Assembly: GCF_001467615.1 (NCBI RefSeq) | Contig: NZ_LNYA01000028.1 | Location: 1 to 64,000 of the forward strand | Direction of reading: 5' to 3' | Origin: Legionella erythra | GTDB taxonomy: Bacteria; Pseudomonadota; Gammaproteobacteria; Legionellales; Legionellaceae | DNA length: 64,000 bases | In this document: positions 33,344-42,344 of the stretch, in pieces | How positions within the stretch are numbered: position 1 is the first letter of the stretch | Layout: the number at the start of each line of letters is the position of its first letter | The notes under the pieces: model-generated | What the model was told of the DNA's origin: nothing | The model's input: the letters and a program-made list of their open reading frames with translations, nothing else | Databases searched by the model: none | Program-made: the position numbers and the translations under genes

Positions 33344-33946
33344 ATGAAATTAAAGCTGTTAATCATCTCGCTTGTGCTTGTATTGTCCGGATGCGCATCC
33401 CGCCAACCCGCTGATGTGAATAACGTCTGCAATATTTTTAAACAATACCCCGGTTGGTACCGTGCCAGCAAGGACGTTGAACGGCGTTGGCGTGTTCCTG
33501 TGCCGGTACAAATGGCCATTATCCATCAGGAATCCAAATTTGATGCCAAAGCGACGCCGCCACGATCCAAATTGTTATGGATAATTCCGTGGAAACGGCC
33601 GTCCAGCGCTTACGGATATACCCAGGCTTTGCGTTCAACCTGGGCCTTATATAAAAAATCGCAGGACGGCGGTAATTTCTGGGCGTCCAGAGACAGTTTT
33701 AGCGATGGGGTGGATTTCATCGGCTGGTATGCGAATCAGGCCAATCGCCGCGCCCATATTCCGCGCTATGACGCCTATAATCTTTACCTGGCATACCATG
33801 AAGGGGTGGGAGGGTATCAGCGTAAAACCTACCTTAGAAAACCCTGGTTGATTCAGGTGGCGCGGAAAGTAAAAACCCGAGCCCAGATTTATCAGGCGCA
33901 ACTGAGCCGCTGTTCAGTTCCAGCGTCGCATTTTCGGTATAAATAA
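33344..33946 (+). CDS. Lipoprotein with lytic-transglycosylase (SLT-like) domain
   Basis: 200 residues with a lipobox (VLVLSGC at residues 12-18), so the mature protein is anchored to a membrane by a lipid on Cys18. The SLT-like core contains QMAIIHQESKFDAKATPP with the catalytic Glu, then SSAYGYTQALRSTWALYK and LAYHEGVGGYQ. It probably cleaves peptidoglycan glycan strands in the periplasm. It precedes adk by 70 bases on the same strand. Confidence 0.87.
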   Translation: MKLKLLIISLVLVLSGCASRQPADVNNVCNIFKQYPGWYRASKDVERRWRVPVPVQMAIIHQESKFDAKATPPRSKLLWIIPWKRPSSAYGYTQALRSTWALYKKSQDGGNFWASRDSFSDGVDFIGWYANQANRRAHIPRYDAYNLYLAYHEGVGGYQRKTYLRKPWLIQVARKVKTRAQIYQAQLSRCSVPASHFRYK

Positions 33947-34016
33947 TGAGCAAAACTAATGACTTTGCTGCCATCTCAAGGTAGGATAGAAGGTTAATTC
34001 GATTAGGAGTCAATGA

Positions 34017-35050
<1,034 letters not shown>

Positions 35051-35051
35051 A

Positions 35052-36299
35052 CTATTTCTGCTTAATAAGTGAATGAGTGGCGGCTTCATCGATACCTTCC
35101 ACTTCATAAATTTTCACTGGATCGTCAAAACCCTTCACCTCTACGCTGGAGTGGCTTTTAATCATGAGGCAATTCCCTGTGTCTTTAAGCGTATGTTCGG
35201 AAATCAAAATCTGACCGCCTGAAGTCAGCGACTGGATTCGGGAGGACAGATTCACCGCACAACCAATGGCAGTGTATTGCTGACGCCTGTCTGAACCAAT
35301 ATTGCCAATGACGGCAATCCCGGTGTTAATACCGACTCCCATGGCGAGCTCAGGTAAATTATTCTCTCGGGTATATTCATTGACATCATGAAGCGCCTGT
35401 TGCATTTCGATGGCGCAGGCGGCTGCGGACAAGGCGTGGTTTTCGATGTCCTGCGGGGCGCCAAAAATGACCATGATTGCATCCCCGATAAAAGCATTGA
35501 TGGTACCCTGGTATTTTTCAATGACAGAAGCCATCCGACAAAAATAATGATTGAGCATATCCACGAGTTTTTCAGGCGATAAGGTGCGCGAGATGGAGGT
35601 AAAATCCCGCAAGTCGCTGAAAAGGATGCTTATTTTTCGCTTTTCACCCCCGAGTTGCAGGGGCTTTGGTGAAGCCAGCAGTTGCTTCACCACCTCATCC
35701 GACATATAAGAACTGAACATTTTGAGCAGCAGTTCATTACGCAACTCAAGCTGCTCTTTAGCCTCATTTAAGGCGGTATTGGTTTCACGCAATGATTTTT
35801 TTAATTTAGTCACTGTCAGCAGCGCCAATTCATCTTCCGCTTGCCGTGCTAATTCACAAAGCAGCTTTAACTCACTCTCTGTAAGATGTCGAGGATCTTT
35901 ATCAGCAACGCACAGGGTGCCAATTTTCAATCCGTCTGCGTTGCTTAAAGGAACACCAGCATAGAATCGGATAGGATTGTCTTCGCCAAAAACCGCGTAT
36001 TTGTCAGCAAATCGCTCATCCTGAAGAATATCAGGTATAACCAGCGGCTCATTGTGCTGAATGGTATAATGGCAAATGGATTCATTGCGATCAGACTGAC
36101 TAATAAGGATGCCGCATCGTGCTTTAAACCACTGCCGATGGGCATCAAGCAGGGCAATATAGCCGATGGGCACACTGAGAAACCCAACGGCCAGATTAAC
36201 AATGCGGTCAAATCGCTCTTCAGGAGGGGTATCAAGAATTTGCAATTCGTATAGAGCAGCGAGTCGCTCTTCTTCCCGGGCAAACGAATTAATCATCAT
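35052..36299 (-). CDS. GAF-domain class III adenylate/guanylate cyclase
   Basis: 415 residues: an N-terminal GAF sensor (about 1-165) of the kind starting EERLAALYELQILDTPPEE, a short coiled linker (166-210), then a class III cyclase catalytic domain beginning KRKISILFSDLRDFTSISR. The two metal-binding Asp are in FSDLRDF and GDAIMVIFGAP; the transition-state Arg region is AVNLSSRIQSL. It is cytosolic, with no membrane segment. It probably makes cAMP in response to a small ligand bound by GAF. Two ATGs, 36299 and 36296, follow GAGGA; the second has the better spacing. Confidence 0.87.
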   Translation of the reverse strand: MMINSFAREEERLAALYELQILDTPPEERFDRIVNLAVGFLSVPIGYIALLDAHRQWFKARCGILISQSDRNESICHYTIQHNEPLVIPDILQDERFADKYAVFGEDNPIRFYAGVPLSNADGLKIGTLCVADKDPRHLTESELKLLCELARQAEDELALLTVTKLKKSLRETNTALNEAKEQLELRNELLLKMFSSYMSDEVVKQLLASPKPLQLGGEKRKISILFSDLRDFTSISRTLSPEKLVDMLNHYFCRMASVIEKYQGTINAFIGDAIMVIFGAPQDIENHALSAAACAIEMQQALHDVNEYTRENNLPELAMGVGINTGIAVIGNIGSDRRQQYTAIGCAVNLSSRIQSLTSGGQILISEHTLKDTGNCLMIKSHSSVEVKGFDDPVKIYEVEGIDEAATHSLIKQK

Positions 36300-36422
36300 T
36301 CCTCACTACAGGCCGTCATCAAATAAGGTTTGGTTCGCATGAGTAACCTTTATCATTATTATATATATATAGCTTATTTCCCGAAGTTGACGCGGCTGAC
36401 GGGGTTAATTTTCACAAAAGGC

Positions 36423-36453
36423 TTGACCCTGACGTTGCGTCATCCCCTAACCT
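36423..36453 (+). promoter_or_regulatory. MerR-type promoter with 19-bp spacer
   Basis: TTGACC (36423-36428) and TAACCT (36448-36453) are separated by 19 bp, and the spacer contains TGACG-TTG-CGTCA (36430-36442), a perfect short dyad. This over-long spacer with a central operator is the hallmark of promoters that MerR-family proteins twist into an active form. It lies 22 bp before the ATG of the MerR/TipAS gene, so the regulator probably controls itself. Confidence 0.7.
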
Positions 36454-36475
36454 TGGTCTCAAGGAGGAAAAAACG

Positions 36476-37423
36476 ATGAATCAATGGCATGCCAAGGCAT
36501 TTGGCAAACTGGCTAATGTCTCAGTTCGTACACTGCATCATTACGACCAAATTGGTTTGTTAAAACCGAGCTTACGGCAGAACAATAATTATCGTTTGTA
36601 CTCCGAAAAGGATTTATTAAAGCTGCAACAGATTATTGCACTGAAATTCTTTGGTTTTGAGCTATCCCAAATAAAACAGTTACTGGCTAAGCAGGAGAAT
36701 GTTTTTGACAATCTGATTATGCAAGCCAAATTTTTACAGCGGAAGGCAGAAACCTTGTTAGAAGCGAATGCAATTATAAAACGTATCACGATGGCTTGCA
36801 GCGATAAGAAATCCATTCCATGGCAACAAATTATGCAACTTATTGAGGTATATCAAATGACACAACAATTGGAAGACGCCTGGGTCAAAGAAATCTTCAC
36901 AGCCGATGAGCTAAAGCAGTACGCGGAATTTGAGGCAAAAATGAAGGCTGACTCGACGCCTGAGCAACGACAGGTATTTGAGAACAGTTGGTTTGCACTG
37001 GTTGAGGAGATAAATAACAATCTCCACCATGCCCCTGATTCTGAAACAGGAATTTATTTAGGCAAGAAATGGATGGACTGGGTTAACAAGCTCTACGGCA
37101 AAAAGTATGCTCACCTTCGAACCAAAAAATTTGAAAAAGGATTTGGTGAGGGCAAGGGCCTCGATGAACATGGTTTAACTCCAAAACTTATTTCCTGGAT
37201 GGAAAAAGCGGTGGATGCTTATTGGCGTCAACGACTTCATCAGGTACTTGGCCAGGTGGATCAACTCCCTGCAGCGGCTGTATTGAAATACTGGAATGAG
37301 TTGATGGACGAAATGTACGGCGATGAAACTGAACGGAAAGCGGTTATCCCGGCTTTGGTTCTTAAGGAAGAGTCCTTAAGCACTGAGGCGCAAAGCTGGT
37401 TGAAGAAAACCTTTCATTTATAA
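36476..37423 (+). CDS. MerR-family regulator with TipAS antibiotic-binding-like domain
   Basis: 315 residues. N-terminal MerR helix-turn-helix: FGKLANVSVRTLHHYDQIGLL and RLYSEKDLLKLQQIIALKFFGFEL. A coiled linker (about 70-120) leads to a TipAS-like ligand domain (about 130-260) containing FTADELKQYAEFEAKM. TipAL-type proteins bind hydrophobic or thiopeptide drugs and activate their own promoter and efflux genes. AAGGAGGAAAA gives a strong ribosome-binding site. No efflux gene is next to it, so targets may lie elsewhere. Confidence 0.85.
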   Translation: MNQWHAKAFGKLANVSVRTLHHYDQIGLLKPSLRQNNNYRLYSEKDLLKLQQIIALKFFGFELSQIKQLLAKQENVFDNLIMQAKFLQRKAETLLEANAIIKRITMACSDKKSIPWQQIMQLIEVYQMTQQLEDAWVKEIFTADELKQYAEFEAKMKADSTPEQRQVFENSWFALVEEINNNLHHAPDSETGIYLGKKWMDWVNKLYGKKYAHLRTKKFEKGFGEGKGLDEHGLTPKLISWMEKAVDAYWRQRLHQVLGQVDQLPAAAVLKYWNELMDEMYGDETERKAVIPALVLKEESLSTEAQSWLKKTFHL

Positions 37424-37430
37424 TGTACAG

Positions 37431-37449
37431 GCTGGGCTGTTAGCCCAGC
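37431..37449. terminator. Hairpin between the MerR gene and glpD
   Basis: GCTGGGCT-GTT-AGCCCAGC is a perfect 8-bp stem with a 3-nt loop between two convergent genes (8 bases after one stop and 5 from the other). No T-tract is seen. Confidence 0.65.
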
Positions 37450-37453
37450 GACA

Positions 37454-38953
37454 CTAGGCGAGAATAATTTTATTGTTCAGGTAATGCATTAAAGCATCCC
37501 TTTCTCTTGCGGAAAACTGTAATCCTAATTTGCTGCGACGCCATAAAATATCATCGCAGGTTTGTGCCCACTCCTGTTCCACCAGATAATCCACTTCGAC
37601 CTGATAAAGGCCGTGACCAAAATGCTCCCCTAAATCAGCAGTCTCGTTCAATTTACCAAGAATTAACTCTGTTCGTGTACCATAAGCTCGAAAAAGACGT
37701 TCGCGGATATTCTCGTCAAGCCAGTAATATTTTTCTCTCGCATGAGCCACATAAGTTTTATAATCCGAATGATCGCTTTGGCCGCCAGGCAATACCATTT
37801 TATCAGACAGGCTTGGGGGTAGAGCGGGGAAAACGGCAGCTAACGTATCCATGGTTTCATTGGCCAGTTGCCGATAAGTTGTTATCTTGCCGCCGTAAAT
37901 GGCGATTGCCGGGGCAGGATGAGACGAGTAATGATACGCGTAATCCCGGCTTAAAGCCTGTGGCTTTTCATCATCAGACGACAATAGGGGACGAACACCG
38001 CTCCAGGTTGTCAGTATGTCTTCTTTCTTTATGGTGTGTCGGAAATACAGTTTGGTCAGATCCAGAAGATAGGTGATTTCTTCGGGTGAAATACTGACAT
38101 GGTCAAGATTATTCTTAAAGGCAATATCCGTTGTGCCAATCATGGTGTTGCCGTGGTAGGGGATGACAAACACAATGCGTTTGTCTTTATTCTGCAACAG
38201 GTAGGCGTGATTGCCTTCATAAAGCTTGTGGACCACCAGATGACTGCCCTTGACCAGCGACATTTTGTAGCGACTGGGGATGTTTAAGCGTTGATTGACT
38301 TGTTCGACCCAAGGGCCTGTGGCATTGATGACTGTCCTGGCCTTAAACATCACTTCCCGATCATTTTGCAGTTTCACCTGCAAACGCCATGACTGGTTTT
38401 CAACCGTGGCATTTAGCAATTCTGTACGGGGCAAAATAATGGCGCCATGCGCGCGTGCCTGCAAGGCATTGCTGATGGTTAAACGCGCATCATCGGTTGC
38501 GCAGTCGTAAAAAGCAAATCCTTTGTGGTATGCCGTGGATAATGGTAAAAAATAAGGCTCACTCCAAGCTTGAGAGCGGCGGATTAAGCGGCTTCTTGGC
38601 AAACGGTTTTTGCGGCTCAAATGATCGTAAAGGAACAAGCCGGTACGCAATAACCAGGTTGGGCGCATGCTTTGTTCATAAGGCAAAACAAAAGGGAGCG
38701 GGTAGACCAGATGGGGAGCAATTTTAAGCAGGGTTTGCCGTTCATCAAGGGCTTTTTTGACCAGCGAGAAATCGTATTGCTCAAGATAGCGCAAGCCGCC
38801 ATGAATTAATTTACTGCTGCTGGACGATGTTTTGGATGCCAAATCATCTTTTTCAATTAAAAGTACCGACAGTCCCCGCAGGGCGGCATCGGCTGCAATC
38901 CCGCAACCGTTAATGCCGCCGCCAATGATGGCCACATCAAAGAAATCATCCAT
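37454..38953 (-). CDS. glpD: Aerobic glycerol-3-phosphate dehydrogenase
   Basis: 499 residues from the ATG at 38953, which has GGAG upstream; an upstream in-frame ATG at 39001 was rejected because GlpD starts just before the FAD fold. The FAD dinucleotide motif is DVAIIGGGINGCGIAADAAL; other family marks are KTSSSSSKLIHGGLRYLEQYDF and a DAAO-type C-terminus. Bound to the inner membrane, it oxidises glycerol-3-phosphate to dihydroxyacetone phosphate with electrons to quinone. It is divergent from glpK. Confidence 0.93.
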   Translation of the reverse strand: MDDFFDVAIIGGGINGCGIAADAALRGLSVLLIEKDDLASKTSSSSSKLIHGGLRYLEQYDFSLVKKALDERQTLLKIAPHLVYPLPFVLPYEQSMRPTWLLRTGLFLYDHLSRKNRLPRSRLIRRSQAWSEPYFLPLSTAYHKGFAFYDCATDDARLTISNALQARAHGAIILPRTELLNATVENQSWRLQVKLQNDREVMFKARTVINATGPWVEQVNQRLNIPSRYKMSLVKGSHLVVHKLYEGNHAYLLQNKDKRIVFVIPYHGNTMIGTTDIAFKNNLDHVSISPEEITYLLDLTKLYFRHTIKKEDILTTWSGVRPLLSSDDEKPQALSRDYAYHYSSHPAPAIAIYGGKITTYRQLANETMDTLAAVFPALPPSLSDKMVLPGGQSDHSDYKTYVAHAREKYYWLDENIRERLFRAYGTRTELILGKLNETADLGEHFGHGLYQVEVDYLVEQEWAQTCDDILWRRSKLGLQFSARERDALMHYLNNKIILA

Positions 38954-39020
38954 GTTCAGGTCTCCGCAAAAAGCGTATAAAATCACTCTTCTAATTATCA
39001 CGATAGGGAAGTAGAAAGCA

Positions 39021-40490
39021 ATGAATTATATTCTGGCTATTGATCAGGGAACGAGCAGCACACGCGCCATGCTTTATAATGACCGGTTTGAACTGGTTGC
39101 TACCAGCCAATATACCATCACCCAGCACTACCCTAAGCCCGGTTGGGTTGAACATGATCCGGAGGAAATCTGGCAAAAGACTTTAACCGCTCTTCGTGAT
39201 GTCGCAGCGCAGGCGGACGGGGGGAAAATTATTGCCTGCGGCATTACCAATCAACGCGAAACGACGTTGCTTTGGGATAAAGAAACCGGAAAATGCCTGT
39301 CGCCGGCTATTGTCTGGCAGGATAGACGAACCCAGGCTTTTTGTGAATCCTTATCGGACTATCAGGGCATGATTCGTGAAAAGACGGGTCTGTTAGTGGA
39401 TGCGTATTTTTCCGCGACCAAGTTGCATTGGCTGCTTCAACACACAAAGGATGCAGAATCCCTGCTGGCTAAGGAACAATTGGCTTTTGGTACCATCGAT
39501 TCGTTTTTAATCTGGCGCCTGACGAAGGGTAAATCCCATTTAACCGATGTCACCAACGCATCCCGCACCATGCTTTTTAATATTCATGAAAAGCAATGGG
39601 ATACCGAACTGCTTCAATTGTTTTCCATTCCCGAGGCGGTACTGCCAGACGTGAGGGCTTGTGATGCCTATTATGGTGATATTGATGTGTCGCATCTGGG
39701 GTTTTCTGTACCCATCCATGGTGTGGCAGGCGATCAGCAGGCGGCATTGATTGGCCAACGCTGTTTCGCTGAAGGCATGACCAAGGCGACGTTTGGCACC
39801 GGCGGCTTTTTGTTGATGAACACGGGCCCGCAAGCGGTTCTTTCTCATCATCATTTGCTGACTACCATTGCCTATACCATTCAAGGTCAGACCATGTATG
39901 GTCTTGAAGGCAGTATTTATCAGGCTGGCACTACGGTGAAATGGTTACGCGATGAGATGAAGCTCCTGGCTAATGCGGCTGAGACGGAGGAGTTGGCAAG
40001 AAGCCTTACCAGCAATGAGGGGGTTTATTTGGTTTCCGCATTCAACGGGATGGGAGCGCCTTATTGGTTGTCCACACCCGGGGCGGCTATTTTTGGTTTA
40101 TCTCGAAACACCACGCGCGCCCATTTTGCACGTGCAGCACTTGAGGGAGTATGTTATCAAACCCGGGAAGTACTTGCCTGCATGGAGGAAGACAGTAATC
40201 TGCGTATCTCACTCCTGCGAGTGGATGGGGGAATGACAGTCAATCAATGGTTTCTGCAGTTTTTAGCGTCCCAATGCCAGACAACTGTGCAGCGGCCTCA
40301 TGACATTGAAACCACGGCCCAGGGTGCTGCATTATTGGCCGCAATAGGCGTGGGCCAGGTGGGATCCCTGTCGACGCTTGAAGCCAGTTGGCATGCCGAG
40401 TTGGAATTCTCACCTAACAATGAACGGGAGAAGATTGAGCATGATTTTCAGGGATGGCAGCGTGTCATGCGCATGATGAGGACGGCATGA
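39021..40490 (+). CDS. glpK: Glycerol kinase
   Basis: 489 residues of the FGGY kinase family: ILAIDQGTSSTRAMLYNDR at the start, CGITNQRETTLLWDKETG, and GDQQAALIGQRCF / KATFGTGGFLLMNTG for nucleotide binding, ending with RVDGGMTVNQWFLQFLASQ. It phosphorylates glycerol to glycerol-3-phosphate, the substrate of GlpD encoded divergently 67 bases away. No glpF or glpR is next to it. Confidence 0.95.
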   Translation: MNYILAIDQGTSSTRAMLYNDRFELVATSQYTITQHYPKPGWVEHDPEEIWQKTLTALRDVAAQADGGKIIACGITNQRETTLLWDKETGKCLSPAIVWQDRRTQAFCESLSDYQGMIREKTGLLVDAYFSATKLHWLLQHTKDAESLLAKEQLAFGTIDSFLIWRLTKGKSHLTDVTNASRTMLFNIHEKQWDTELLQLFSIPEAVLPDVRACDAYYGDIDVSHLGFSVPIHGVAGDQQAALIGQRCFAEGMTKATFGTGGFLLMNTGPQAVLSHHHLLTTIAYTIQGQTMYGLEGSIYQAGTTVKWLRDEMKLLANAAETEELARSLTSNEGVYLVSAFNGMGAPYWLSTPGAAIFGLSRNTTRAHFARAALEGVCYQTREVLACMEEDSNLRISLLRVDGGMTVNQWFLQFLASQCQTTVQRPHDIETTAQGAALLAAIGVGQVGSLSTLEASWHAELEFSPNNEREKIEHDFQGWQRVMRMMRTA

Positions 40491-40535
40491 CGGGCAATGG
40501 ATGCCCGTCTGCGCGGGCAGACACATAAGCGGATT

Positions 40536-40619
40536 CCCATCCTGCGCTAAACCATTCCTGCGCTAATGCCATTCCTGCGCTAATGCCATTCCTGCGCTAA
40601 TGCCATTCCTGCGCAGCTA
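40536..40619. repeat. 17-bp tandem repeat in the glpK-gltA spacer
   Basis: The unit CCATTCCTGCGCTAATG occurs three times perfectly (40552-40568, 40569-40585, 40586-40602), flanked by a degenerate copy on each side (40536-40551 and 40603-40619). Copy number is likely variable by slippage. No gene overlaps it. Confidence 0.9.
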
Positions 40620-40661
40620 TTATTTCTGCGTTGATGTTATTTTTGCATCTTTATTTGTCAT

Positions 40662-40679
40662 CCCCCGCGCAGGCGGGGG
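40662..40679. repeat. REP-like palindrome near the gltA end
   Basis: CCCCCGC-GCAG-GCGGGGG is a perfect 7-bp stem preceded by TGTCAT, the form of dispersed extragenic palindromes found in many proteobacteria. A second, similar stem (TGCCCG-TCTG-CGCGGGCA, about 40502-40519) lies 12 bases after the glpK stop. They may also act as transcript ends for the convergent glpK and gltA. Confidence 0.65.
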
Positions 40680-40698
40680 AGCCATTGCATTTGTGACT

Positions 40699-41970
40699 TT
40701 AGGGAACTTGCCGCAGTTTTTCGCCGGTGTAGAGCTGGCGGGGTCTGCCGATTTTGGATTTGCTGGCGACCATTTCCATCCAGTGTGACATCCAGCCGAC
40801 TGTTCTTGCCAGGGCGAAAATCACGGTGTACATGTTGGTTGGAATGCCAATCGCGCTTAAGGTGATGCCAGAGTAGAAGTCCACGTTCGGGTAGAGTTTC
40901 TTCTCGACAAAGTATTCATCTTCCAGTGCGATGCGCTCAAGTTCCATAGCCAGCTTGAAAATGGGAGCATCGTGGGCGCCAACGGCCTCAAGAACCTTAT
41001 GGCAGGTTTCCCGCATCACTTTGGCGCGAGGGTCATAGCTTCTATAAACGCGATGACCAAATCCCATCAGACGGAATGGATCATCCTTGTCTTTGGCCCG
41101 TTTAATGTAATGATTAATGTTTTTAATATCGCCGATTTCCTTGAGCATATTGAGGCATGCTTCATTGGCGCCGCCATGCGCAGGCCCCCAAAGAGCGCCA
41201 ATACCCGCTGAAATACAGGCAAAGGGATTGGCTCCGGTAGAACCAGCCAATCGGACGGTGGAGGTCGATGCATTCTGCTCATGATCGGCATGCAGGATAA
41301 AAATTTTGTCCATGGCATCGACAATGGTGGGATTCGGCACGTAGTTTTCCGAAGGGACGCCAAACATCATGTGCAGAAAATTCTCAGCGTAGGACATTTT
41401 ATTTTGGGGGTACATGTAAGGCTGCCCCACAGAATATTTGTAGCTCATCGCGGCTAAAGTCGGCATTTTGGCTATCAGACGGATAGCGGAAATGTAACGA
41501 TCATGCTGATTGGTTAAATCCATGGATTCATGGTAAAAAGCCGACAAGGCTCCGACTATACCCACCATAATCGCCATGGGATGTGCGTCGCGGCGGAAGC
41601 CGTCTAAAAAGCGGTACATTTGCTGATGAACCATGGTGTGGTTATTAATCAGGCTGACAAAGCTCTTTTTTTCATCCGCTGTGGGTAATTCACCGTTCAT
41701 TAATAAATAGCTGACATCCAGGAAGTCTTTTTTCTCAGCCAGTTGTTCAATGGGGTAGCCGCGATAGAGAAGGACACCTTCGTCGCCGTCAATGTAGGTT
41801 ATTTTTGACTCGCAGGATGCTGTAGAAACAAAGCCAGGGTCATAGGTGAACGCCCCCACTGATCCCAATTTTTGAATATCGATTACATCCTTTCCCAGAG
41901 TTGGCGTATAGACCGGTAACTCAACGGGGGGATGTCCGTCAAGAATCAGTTGTGCGGTTTTTGTTGTCAT
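40699..41970 (-). CDS. gltA: Citrate synthase
   Basis: 423 residues of the Gram-negative, NADH-regulated type II group. Catalytic regions: [18 protein letters not shown] with the His residues, [17 protein letters not shown], and [16 protein letters not shown] with the Asp/Arg. It condenses acetyl-CoA and oxaloacetate, the entry step of the TCA cycle. A near-consensus promoter lies 54 bases upstream of the ATG. Confidence 0.96.
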   Translation of the reverse strand: MTTKTAQLILDGHPPVELPVYTPTLGKDVIDIQKLGSVGAFTYDPGFVSTASCESKITYIDGDEGVLLYRGYPIEQLAEKKDFLDVSYLLMNGELPTADEKKSFVSLINNHTMVHQQMYRFLDGFRRDAHPMAIMVGIVGALSAFYHESMDLTNQHDRYISAIRLIAKMPTLAAMSYKYSVGQPYMYPQNKMSYAENFLHMMFGVPSENYVPNPTIVDAMDKIFILHADHEQNASTSTVRLAGSTGANPFACISAGIGALWGPAHGGANEACLNMLKEIGDIKNINHYIKRAKDKDDPFRLMGFGHRVYRSYDPRAKVMRETCHKVLEAVGAHDAPIFKLAMELERIALEDEYFVEKKLYPNVDFYSGITLSAIGIPTNMYTVIFALARTVGWMSHWMEMVASKSKIGRPRQLYTGEKLRQVP

Positions 41971-42023
41971 TATGTCTCCTTGGTGCTTGGCTTCTTAAGC
42001 CTCACGCTTACATCAGTTGCGAA

Positions 42024-42052
42024 ACTATATTAAAACGTATCTTCACAGTCAA
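42024..42052 (-). promoter_or_regulatory. gltA promoter
   Basis: On the minus strand TTGACT (-35, 42047-42052), a 17-bp spacer, and TATAGT (-10, 42024-42029). It is the best sigma-70 match in the window, 53 bases from the ATG. Confidence 0.8.
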
Positions 42053-42218
42053 TTTATCATTGCATTAAATCTTTACAAAAATGATTGAGTATGAAGCGGC
42101 CCGACTTTTTTCACAAGTCGTTCTCCTTTAATCATAACATCAAGGGCTATTTTTGCCTGTTAACGGATAAAAATAGTAAAAAATCGGACCTTCATCATGG
42201 TCCTGGCCACCTGCCGGA

Positions 42219-42247
42219 TTCAAATAAAGACTGACTTATGGTATTCT
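42219..42247 (+). promoter_or_regulatory. Likely gyrA promoter
   Basis: TTCAAA (42219-42224) and TATTCT (42242-42247) are 17 bp apart, about 98 bases before the gyrA ATG. The rest of the gap 42053-42218 holds an inverted repeat (CGACTT at about 42103 with AAGTCG at about 42116) and no gene. Confidence 0.5.
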
Positions 42248-42344
42248 TACACGTTAAATTGAGTGACGTAGCAGACCGGCCAGAAGGAAAGTTTATCTTC
42301 CTATGGTCATTTATTCGATGATTGCATAAGGACGCCTCCAAGCC

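Noticed and set aside
40536..40619. CRISPR array
   Set aside because: The 17-bp units are directly adjacent without unique spacers and no cas genes are near, so it is a tandem repeat, not a CRISPR.
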